Positions 40,340 through 46,709 of a stretch of DNA of 46,709 bases are shown here, in pieces. The position numbers were made by a program, and so were the translations under genes. The stretch is from contig JACRNU010000025.1 of NCBI GenBank assembly GCA_016234805.1, positions 1-46,709 of the forward strand, written 5' to 3'. Under the pieces are notes generated by a model. It did not search any database. It was not told where the DNA came from and was given only the letters and a program-made list of their open reading frames with translations. Source of the DNA: Elusimicrobiota bacterium. GTDB taxonomy: Bacteria; Elusimicrobiota; Elusimicrobia; UBA1565; UBA9628. The number at the start of each line of letters is the position of its first letter. Within the stretch, counting starts at the first letter, position 1.

Positions 40340-42303
40340 AAGGCGCGACCACCGGCCGGGTGTTCATGGTCTCCAACGACCCTGTCTTCTTCAAGAACCT
40401 GGCCGTCGCGGTCGCCAGCGAAGGCTTCACCTTCACGATGATCGAGACCGCCCGCGAGGCCGCGGTGGCCATGGGCACGGAGGAGATCGCCGCCCTGATC
40501 GTGGACACCGCGCGCGTCCCGGCCGCGGACCGGGAGAGCCTTGCGGGCGTCCATCGCGAGCGCGGCGGCTTCGCCCTCTTCATGCTCGAGACCCTCGAGA
40601 CCCTTTCCCCCAAGGACCCGGGCCCCCTGCGCCGGCTGACCTGGCCCCTGCCGAACGGGCTCATCGACGCGGTGCGCGCGGTCGAGTGCCACGTCGTCTT
40701 CCTCGTCGATCCCGCTCTCTACTCGGCCAAGGCCTTCCAGCTCCTCATGCCCAGCGCCGGCATCCAGCCGGTCCTGATGGAGTCCCACCTCGGGGTGGCG
40801 GACTTCCTCAGGGGCCAGATCGCCCATCCCGTGTCCAAGCCGCCGCCCACGCCGAGGAAGCGCAGTCTTTGGGACAAGTTCAAGGGGGACGACGAGGCTC
40901 CCGCGGTCCAGGAGGCCGCGGTCCAGCGCGTCGTGGTGGCCATGTTCCCCGGCACGGTGGCGCAGGCCGAGGCGTTGGATGTGGCGATCCGGCAGATCTC
41001 GCCCGAGGCGCGCTGCTACCTCGTGACCGGCGGGGATTCCTACCGGGCCGCGGTGAAGGCCGTGCAGGACGACAACCCCGCGTTCGTGCTGCGGGAGTCT
41101 TCTCAGCTCATCCCGGGCATCCTCAAGGCCGCGGCCGGCAAGCCCTCGGGCGCCGCCGCTCCCGCGGAGAAGGAGACGATCGTCATCCTCGACTCCGACA
41201 AGGAGGCGGGGGAGACCCTCGCCCAGGCCCTCCTCAACACGGGCTACCAGGTCTTCATGGCCAAGGACGCGGCGGACATGGAGGCCCGGGTCGCCCAGAA
41301 GGGCAGCGTCCACCTGGTCGTCATCGGCACGGCCATCGCCTACGCCAAGGTCACGGCCAGGGACCTGGCGGTCAACCTGCGCCGCCGCGACCCGGACCTG
41401 CGCATGATCTTCATGGTCGAGCGCGAGCCCATCAAGGAGGTCCTGACGCGGCTCAGCGAGGTCGTGGAGATCGGGGTGGACGACACCCTCATCAAGCCGG
41501 TCAACCCCGTCAACCTGCTCACCGGGGTCGAGAAGGCGCTCCAGAGGCGGCGGGACCTGGCCGAGATCAAGCGCCTCAACCAGGAGCTCGGGGAGTCGAA
41601 CCGCCAGCTCGGACAGATCAACAGCTTCCAGACGCGCTTCTTCCACATGGTGGCCCACGACGTCAAGAACCCGCTGACCGCCATCCTCGGCTACTGCGAG
41701 GTCATCGGCGCCAAGTTCAAGGATAACCCGGACGCGATCAGGTACTCCTCCCACATCCACTCCGCGGCCAAGGCCTTGAACGCGCTGATCTCCGACCTCG
41801 TGGACCTGGCCGCCATCGAGTCGGGCAAATTGCGCGTGGACATGGCGCCCATGGACCTCGCCGCCGTGGTCCATGAGGTCAAGTCCCGCATCGACGTGGT
41901 CGCGGGCCACCGCAAGATCGCCTTCAGCGTCGTGCTGCCTCCGTCCCCTCTGCCGGTCCAGGGAGACCCCCAGAGGCTCGGCCAGGTCATCCAGAACCTC
42001 TGCACCAACGCCATCCAGTACACCAAGGAGGGCGGGGCCGTGGCCATCCGCGTGGACCTCGCCAAGGACTGGATGACCGTCAGCGTCATGGATACGGGCA
42101 TCGGCATCGCCAAAGAGGACATCCCCCGGGTCTGGGAGCGGTTCTTCCAGACGGCGGAAGCGCAGAAGATGCGCAAGGGCGGCTTCGGTCTGGGCCTTAA
42201 GATCGCCCGGGAGATCGTCCAGCGCCACGGGGGCGAGATGGGCATCGAGTCCGAGCTGGGCAAGGGCTCGCGCTTCTTCTTCCACCTGCCCGTGCGGCCG
42301 TGA
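40336..42303 (+). CDS. Hybrid sensor histidine kinase with degenerate N-terminal receiver domains
   Basis: This encodes 655 residues without membrane segments. The N-terminal ~400 residues hold two or three receiver-like folds. The one around 285-410 (IVILDSDKEAGETLAQALL to LIKPVNP) has lost the phospho-acceptor Asp (VVIGTAIAY). A coiled coil (~410-435) leads to the HisKA domain with His441 in VAHDVKNPL, and a HATPase domain with N box NLCTNAIQYT, G1 DTGIGI and G2 GGFGLGLKIA. It probably senses a cytoplasmic protein or ligand rather than an external signal. No cognate response regulator is adjacent. It is coupled to tnaA and to the oxidoreductase gene. Confidence 0.88.
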   Translation: MKGATTGRVFMVSNDPVFFKNLAVAVASEGFTFTMIETAREAAVAMGTEEIAALIVDTARVPAADRESLAGVHRERGGFALFMLETLETLSPKDPGPLRRLTWPLPNGLIDAVRAVECHVVFLVDPALYSAKAFQLLMPSAGIQPVLMESHLGVADFLRGQIAHPVSKPPPTPRKRSLWDKFKGDDEAPAVQEAAVQRVVVAMFPGTVAQAEALDVAIRQISPEARCYLVTGGDSYRAAVKAVQDDNPAFVLRESSQLIPGILKAAAGKPSGAAAPAEKETIVILDSDKEAGETLAQALLNTGYQVFMAKDAADMEARVAQKGSVHLVVIGTAIAYAKVTARDLAVNLRRRDPDLRMIFMVEREPIKEVLTRLSEVVEIGVDDTLIKPVNPVNLLTGVEKALQRRRDLAEIKRLNQELGESNRQLGQINSFQTRFFHMVAHDVKNPLTAILGYCEVIGAKFKDNPDAIRYSSHIHSAAKALNALISDLVDLAAIESGKLRVDMAPMDLAAVVHEVKSRIDVVAGHRKIAFSVVLPPSPLPVQGDPQRLGQVIQNLCTNAIQYTKEGGAVAIRVDLAKDWMTVSVMDTGIGIAKEDIPRVWERFFQTAEAQKMRKGGFGLGLKIAREIVQRHGGEMGIESELGKGSRFFFHLPVRP

Positions 42304-44393
42304 ATTCCCTTCCCTCCTTGGCCCGGCGGCTCTCTCCGGGCGCGCTCGTCACGGAGCCCGTCGAGCTCGCGGCCTACGCCTATGACGCGGCCGTCCGCGC
42401 TCCCGCCCCGAGGGCCGTGGTCCTGGCGCGTTCATCCTCCGACGTGGTCGAGACCGTCCGGTACTGCGCCGCGGAGGGCATCCCCTTCACCGCCCGGGGC
42501 GCGGGCACCAACCTTTGCGGGGGCGCGACCGCCTCCCAGGGCGGGCTCCTCCTGTCCGTGGCGCGCCTCGACCGGATCCTCGAGATCGACACCGGCCGCG
42601 GGTACGCGCTGGTGGAGCCGGGAGTCGTCAACCTCGCGCTCCAGAAGCGTCTCGAGCCTCTGGGATTCTTCTACGCTCCGGACCCGGCGAGCCACAAGGT
42701 CTGCACCATCGGCGGGAACATCGGAGAGAACGCGGGCGGGCCTCGCTGCCTCAAGTACGGGGTGACGGTCAACCACCTGCTGGCCCTGGAGGCGGTGATG
42801 GCGGACGGCTCTCTCGCGAGGTTCTCCCTCGAGGATCCCGGGCCCGAGATCGTGAGCCTGCTCGCCGGCTCCGAGGGGACCCTGGCCGTGGTCGTGAAAG
42901 CGTGGCTCAAGATCCTGCCTGCCCCGGAGGCGGTCGAGACCTTCCTCGCGGGCTTCGACACGCTCGAAGCCGCGATGGAGTGCGTCGGGGCCGTCATCTC
43001 CTCGGGCGTCATCCCGCGCTCGCTCGAAGCGCTCGACCGCGCCACCGTCGAATCCGTGGACCAGTACACCCGCAGCGGCTATCCCAAGACCGAGGCGGTC
43101 CTCCTCGTCGAGCTCGACGGCCGCCGGGAGGACGTCGTGGGGGAGTCCGCCAAGGTGGAGGAGGTCTGCGCCCGCTTCGGGGCCAGGGACTGCCGCCGGG
43201 CCACGGAAGCGGCGGACCGCGAGAGGCTCTGGGAGGGGCGCCGCGGGGCTTATCCCGCGACCACGAGGCTGGCGCCCAACGTGCTCGTCGAAGACGGCGT
43301 GGTCCCGCGCTCCAAGCTTCCCGCGGCGGTCCGGCGCGTCCGGGAGATCGCGGCCAGACACAAGGTCAGGACTTCTCTGGTCTTCCATGCCGGCGACGGG
43401 AACATTCACCCCAACATCTCCTACGACGAACGCAACGAAGAGGAGGTCGCTCGCGTCCGGGCCGCGGGCATGGAGATGCTCCGGGCCTGCGTCGAGCTGG
43501 GCGGGACCGTCTCCGGCGAGCACGGCATCGGCCTGGAGAAGCGCTCGGCCATGGCCTGGATGTTCGAGCCCGGGGCCCTGGCGCTCTTCCGCAGGATCAA
43601 GGAGGCTTTCGACCCCCGCGGCATCGCCAACCCGGGCAAGGCCCTGGGCCTGGCCGATGCCTCCGGCCTTCCCGCGCCCTCTCCCCTCGTGCGTCCCGCG
43701 CCCCCTCCCTTGAGCGACGGCGGCCGCCACGTGGTCGAGCGCATCCGCGAGTGCTCTTCCGGGGGCCGGCGGATGCTCGTCACCGGCAGCTCGTCGCGGA
43801 TGCCGGTCGCCATTCCGGGCAAGGACGGTTTGGCTCCCATCGTGACCGCCGGGATGCGCGCGGTCCTGGAGCTCGACAAGGACGACTGCTGCGTCACGGT
43901 GGAGGCCGGCATCTCCCTGCAGGCTCTCCACCTGGAGCTCGGTTCCCAGGGGTGGCATCTGCGCCTTCCCAAGGGGGGAGGGACGCTGGGAGGGTTCCTC
44001 GCTGCCAAGTCAGGGGCGAGGGACGACCTGCTGGGGATGCGCGTGGCCCTGGCCGACGGCACGGTGCTCGATTTCGGCGGCAAGGTCGTCAAGAATGTGG
44101 CAGGCTATGACATCCCGAAGCTCCTGCTCGGCTCCTGGGGGACGCTGGCCGTCATCCTGGACGCGACCTTCAAGGCGTACCCCTTGCCGCCAGCCCCCTC
44201 CGGAGAGCGGAGAACCTGCGCATCCACTATCTTGGAGGCGCAGTCCTTCGGGGACGGCGGTCCCTTGCCGCCAGCCCGCGTCTCTGGCGAGGGAGCCGGC
44301 CCCTTGGCCGGCCCATGGCAGCGCAGGGTCAAGAACGCCTTCGATCCGCGCAATCTGCTCAACCCCTGGTTCTACGACCGGGGGGCGGCGTGA
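42300..44393 (+). CDS. GlcD-GlcE fusion, FAD-linked 2-hydroxyacid (glycolate-type) dehydrogenase
   Basis: The 697-aa protein joins a complete GlcD-like FAD oxidase (residues ~1-455) to a GlcE-like unit (~475-697). GlcD features are the PCMH FAD domain with TARGAGTNLCGGA and IGGNIGENAGGPRCLKYG, and the C-terminal HAGDGNIHPN and SGEHGIGLEKR. The GlcE unit has a second FAD domain (RLPKGGGTLGGFLA, GKVVKNVAGYDIPKL) and ends NAFDPRNLLNPW. The GlcE half is ~120 residues shorter than usual, its middle replaced by low-complexity Pro/Gly sequence. The GlcF iron-sulphur subunit is absent here. GTG 42300 overlaps the kinase stop by 4 bp. Confidence 0.87.
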   Translation: MNSLPSLARRLSPGALVTEPVELAAYAYDAAVRAPAPRAVVLARSSSDVVETVRYCAAEGIPFTARGAGTNLCGGATASQGGLLLSVARLDRILEIDTGRGYALVEPGVVNLALQKRLEPLGFFYAPDPASHKVCTIGGNIGENAGGPRCLKYGVTVNHLLALEAVMADGSLARFSLEDPGPEIVSLLAGSEGTLAVVVKAWLKILPAPEAVETFLAGFDTLEAAMECVGAVISSGVIPRSLEALDRATVESVDQYTRSGYPKTEAVLLVELDGRREDVVGESAKVEEVCARFGARDCRRATEAADRERLWEGRRGAYPATTRLAPNVLVEDGVVPRSKLPAAVRRVREIAARHKVRTSLVFHAGDGNIHPNISYDERNEEEVARVRAAGMEMLRACVELGGTVSGEHGIGLEKRSAMAWMFEPGALALFRRIKEAFDPRGIANPGKALGLADASGLPAPSPLVRPAPPPLSDGGRHVVERIRECSSGGRRMLVTGSSSRMPVAIPGKDGLAPIVTAGMRAVLELDKDDCCVTVEAGISLQALHLELGSQGWHLRLPKGGGTLGGFLAAKSGARDDLLGMRVALADGTVLDFGGKVVKNVAGYDIPKLLLGSWGTLAVILDATFKAYPLPPAPSGERRTCASTILEAQSFGDGGPLPPARVSGEGAGPLAGPWQRRVKNAFDPRNLLNPWFYDRGAA

Positions 44394-44716
44394 GCGGCCA
44401 TCGCCGTCACCGGAGAAGGCCCTCCTCCTCCGGCGGGGAGAAGGCCGGTCCCGTCCTCTGCAACTCCTGCGGCAAGAACCTCCAGGGGCTCAAGCTCTAC
44501 TATCGGGTCAAGACTCAGATCACCTGCGAGCCCAACGAGCTGTCCTTCACGGCCGAGGAGCTGGAGGGGGACCATGCCGCGGAGATGGAGCGCCTGGCCC
44601 GCGAGTGCGAGGGCCGCGATCCTAAGGAGCTCGAGGAAGAGGTCTTCGTCCTGCTCGACTATCACCTGTGCGAGGACTGCAAGGTGAAGTTCGTCAAGGA
44701 TACCCGGAGCCGCTGA
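44390..44716 (+). CDS. Small zinc-ribbon-like protein
   Basis: GTG 44390 overlaps the stop of the fusion gene by 4 bp. The 108-aa protein has a basic N-terminus, then LCNSCGKNL and, ~65 residues later, HLCEDCKVKF, i.e. two CxxC pairs that would form one zinc site. The region between is acidic. No family name can be given. The conserved pattern and coupled start make it a real gene and the last of the tnaA operon. Its stop directly abuts that of the convergent kinase gene. Confidence 0.75.
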   Translation: MSGHRRHRRRPSSSGGEKAGPVLCNSCGKNLQGLKLYYRVKTQITCEPNELSFTAEELEGDHAAEMERLARECEGRDPKELEEEVFVLLDYHLCEDCKVKFVKDTRSR

Positions 44717-46480
44717 CTACTGCTTGGCCGGCTTGGCCGCGGGCGGGTCGGGCGCCGGGGCCATGGGGAGTCTCGCCAGAGGCAGGCCGGCCGACGGCAG
44801 CGCCTTGAGCTTCTCGAGAAGCTGGAGGGCCCCCGGCAGCCGCTGCGTCATCTTGGGATTGAAGGCATCGGCGAAGAGTCCGTCCACCTCCGCGGGCAGC
44901 TCCGGCACGAGCGTCGTGGCCGGGATATAGAGCAGGTGGTCCTTCTGACGGACGAAGTCCGGTCCCTTGAACGGGATGTCGCCCGTGAGGGTCTCGAAGA
45001 TCGTGACCGCGATCGCGTAGACGTCCGCGGCCGGAGAGGTGACCCCTGAGTGCTGCTCCGGGGCCATGTACCAGAAGGTCCCGCTGCCTCCCACGCCGGA
45101 GAAGGAGTCCTCCTTGGCCTCGCGCCGCGCCAGGCCGAAGTCCATGACCTTGGCGAAGCCGTTGGCGTCCACCATGATGTTGGAGGGCTTGATGTCGAGG
45201 TGGAGGACGTTCTTCTTGTGGGCGTAGTCGATGGCCTGGCATACGTTGCTGAAGATGTCCACGCATTCCTTGAGGGTGAGGCGCTTGCGTTCGTGGAGGA
45301 TGTGGGAAAGGGGACGGCCCTCGACGAAATCGAAGACCAGGTAGATGTCGTCGTCAGCCTCCAGGACCTCGTGGATGCCCACGATGTAAGGGTGGTTGAG
45401 CTGGGAGATGATTTGGGCCTCGTCGACGAGCTTCTCCCGCAGCTTGAAGTCGAAACGCGCGTCCGCATGGAGGCGCTTGAGCGCGACCTTGCGGCCTAGC
45501 TTGATGTCTTCGGCCAGCAGGACCGTTCCCATCCCTCCCTCGCCGAGTTCGGTCAGGGACCGGTACTTGCCGCCGATGAGGTTGCCCTCCTTCTGCGGGG
45601 GCGCGACCATGGAAAGGACCCAGAGCCGGAGCCGTTCGTAGTGGCGGGTCTTCCTGTAGGCTTTCGCGCCCAAATAGGCTCCCCAGACCGTGGCGGCCGC
45701 GCCGATGAGCGCGACCAAGGCGAGGAAAACCGTCTTCAAGATGGAGGCTATGGTCCTGCCGGCTGTGGCGAGGTACTTCTTGGCCGCGACCGCTTCCGGG
45801 GCCGGGGCCGCCGGCCGGTCTGCGGCCGCGGGCGGCGGGGCCGGCGCTGCCTGGGGCGGAGGAGGGGGAGCGGTCACCTGGGGAGGGGGCGGGATCTCGT
45901 GTCGGGCGATGGGGCCGGGAGCCGGCGGAGCAGGGGAAGGGTCGCGCTTCTTGAAGTCCGTGCCGTCCAGAGACACGGGTTTGTAGAGGATGGAATCCCC
46001 GTCCTCGGAAGATGCCTGCTTGTCCCCGGACTTCGCGGAGGCCAGGCCGATGAGGTTCTTGGAGGCGGTCTTGCCCTTCCCCTCCGGGCAGGTCACGGCC
46101 AGGGCCGGGATCTTGATCGGTCCGACGAACACGGGATGGAGTTCGAAGGTGTGGCGGCGCTGCCACTGCTTGCCTGCTCCGGAGCCGAGGATCGGGAGCG
46201 CCGTGGCTCTGGAGTACTTGTTCTTAAGGGGCTGGAGCTTTTTCGCGGATTCACCCTGCCCCAGGAGTTGGGCATCGAACGATACGACGTCGAATCTATC
46301 GGATGAGGGGTGCTCGACCTCGCAATCCGCCGGGGCTGTCACCGCGAGCACGACGGTCTCATCCAAGGACACCTGGTCCTTTTCCAGCTCGGTTTTGACG
46401 ATGGGGGCGGCAAAGCCTTGGCCCGCGGCCAGGGCCGCGGCCAGTGCAAAGGCTGTCACGCGAAAGTCGATTCGGGTCAT
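44717..46480 (-). CDS. Transmembrane Ser/Thr protein kinase with extracytoplasmic N-terminal domain
   Basis: The 587-aa protein has reversed topology compared with PknB types. A signal peptide (residues 5-24) precedes a beta-sandwich-like domain (~25-135, VKTELEKDQVSLDETVVLAV, similar to BatD-type modules). A Pro-rich linker (~180-228) and one membrane helix (~245-270) follow, with the kinase on the C-terminal side. The kinase has the Gly loop GEGGMG (313-318), Lys335, catalytic HLDIKPSN (427-434, Leu replacing the usual Arg of HRD) and DFG (447-449). The Leu means activation-loop phosphorylation may not control it. A Pro/Ala/Lys tail ends the protein. Confidence 0.9.
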   Translation of the reverse strand: MTRIDFRVTAFALAAALAAGQGFAAPIVKTELEKDQVSLDETVVLAVTAPADCEVEHPSSDRFDVVSFDAQLLGQGESAKKLQPLKNKYSRATALPILGSGAGKQWQRRHTFELHPVFVGPIKIPALAVTCPEGKGKTASKNLIGLASAKSGDKQASSEDGDSILYKPVSLDGTDFKKRDPSPAPPAPGPIARHEIPPPPQVTAPPPPPQAAPAPPPAAADRPAAPAPEAVAAKKYLATAGRTIASILKTVFLALVALIGAAATVWGAYLGAKAYRKTRHYERLRLWVLSMVAPPQKEGNLIGGKYRSLTELGEGGMGTVLLAEDIKLGRKVALKRLHADARFDFKLREKLVDEAQIISQLNHPYIVGIHEVLEADDDIYLVFDFVEGRPLSHILHERKRLTLKECVDIFSNVCQAIDYAHKKNVLHLDIKPSNIMVDANGFAKVMDFGLARREAKEDSFSGVGGSGTFWYMAPEQHSGVTSPAADVYAIAVTIFETLTGDIPFKGPDFVRQKDHLLYIPATTLVPELPAEVDGLFADAFNPKMTQRLPGALQLLEKLKALPSAGLPLARLPMAPAPDPPAAKPAKQ

Positions 46481-46502
46481 GGGCGGACGCTTTCCCCTTA
46501 TA

Positions 46503-46530
46503 AGTATAGCGTCCTGGAGGCAATATTCAA
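46503..46530 (-). promoter_or_regulatory. Promoter of the transmembrane kinase
   Basis: Minus strand TTGAAT (46530-46525), 16-bp spacer, TATACT (46508-46503), 22 bp before the ATG at 46480. Confidence 0.55.
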
Positions 46531-46566
46531 CAAAAATTTGGTAACTCCGGGCTGAAAAATCGGTAA

Positions 46567-46709
46567 TTAGAGCTCCTTGAGCCTTTGGTACAGGCTCATG
46601 GCGCTCTCTGGCCTCTGATCCGCGGCCGGGGCCAGGGCCGCCTCAAAGAGCCGGTCGCAGCGGAAATTCAGTTCCTTGATGATCTCGGAGGGGGCCGTGT
46701 ACATCCTGC
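46567..46709 (-). CDS. C-terminal end of a second Ser/Thr kinase (cut by window)
   Basis: The minus-strand frame entering from the right edge ends LFEAALAPAADQRPESAM then SLYQRLKEL and TAA at 46567-46569. It aligns by eye with the end of the neighbouring kinase (LFADAFNPKMTQRLPGAL), including the conserved Arg of subdomain XI. Only ~47 residues are visible. It implies tandem paralogous kinases in the same direction, 86 bp apart. Confidence 0.7.
   Translation of the reverse strand, partial: RMYTAPSEIIKELNFRCDRLFEAALAPAADQRPESAMSLYQRLKEL

Noticed and set aside
40195..42285. 696-aa minus-strand frame
   Set aside because: Antisense to the histidine kinase; no independent support.

Overview
This is a GC-rich (by eye about two thirds G+C) bacterial chromosomal window with tightly packed genes. 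Many gene pairs overlap by 4 bp (ATGA or GTGA). The outer-membrane and periplasm functions (LpxL-type acyltransferase, SurA-like foldase, secreted PDZ and Sel1 proteins) point to a diderm. A type III glutamine synthetase, a CstA carbon transporter, a tryptophanase, an LplT-PlsC-Aas fusion and reversed-topology Ser/Thr kinases are consistent with an Elusimicrobiota-like or related uncultured lineage. That placement is inference only: no rRNA or ribosomal marker is present.

Layout. 0-4.7 kb: a truncated Mrp-type Fe-S carrier ATPase downstream of type III glutamine synthetase (glnN), facing a divergent Lrp/AsnC regulator through two head-to-head promoters; then an LpxL-like acyltransferase and a small Cys-rich protein. 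4.8-11.65 kb: three exported proteins (a 1161-aa coiled-coil protein, a double-PDZ protein translationally coupled to it, and a 17-unit Sel1 repeat protein). 11.74-18.02 kb: a 6.25-kb integrative element in a tRNA-Cys gene. It is bounded by a 41-bp duplication of the 5' half of the tRNA. It carries an AlbA_2/HATPase protein, an HNH nuclease with an extra Cys cluster, a truncated IS481-like element, gene remnants, an Arc-like regulator, an excisionase-like HTH and a tyrosine integrase. CWTGACAC repeats at both ends, 12 bp apart, look like integrase arm sites. 18.2-28.4 kb: CspA with two structured leader hairpins, secreted hypothetical proteins, CstA, a REC-GGDEF regulator and a 1129-aa transporter/acyltransferase/ligase fusion. 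28.4-35 kb: a regulatory block with a YefM/RelE-type module, two paralogous XRE regulators, a CheY-like receiver, RadC, a VapBC module and a GntR-ABC transporter operon, ending at tRNA-Glu. 35.1-46.7 kb: a frameshifted membrane protein, a PduO-type cobalamin adenosyltransferase, a SurA-like foldase, a four-gene coupled operon (tryptophanase, histidine kinase, GlcD-GlcE fusion, zinc-ribbon protein) and two tandem Ser/Thr kinases, the second cut by the window edge.

Cross-cutting signals. Many promoters are near-perfect sigma70-type with 17-bp spacers. In several genes the -10 box ends exactly 6 nt before the ATG, predicting leaderless mRNAs. A dispersed palindromic repeat starting GCTGGTGYCAG sits at four gene borders and supplies stop codons to adjacent genes. 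I could not run searches; family names come from motif recognition.
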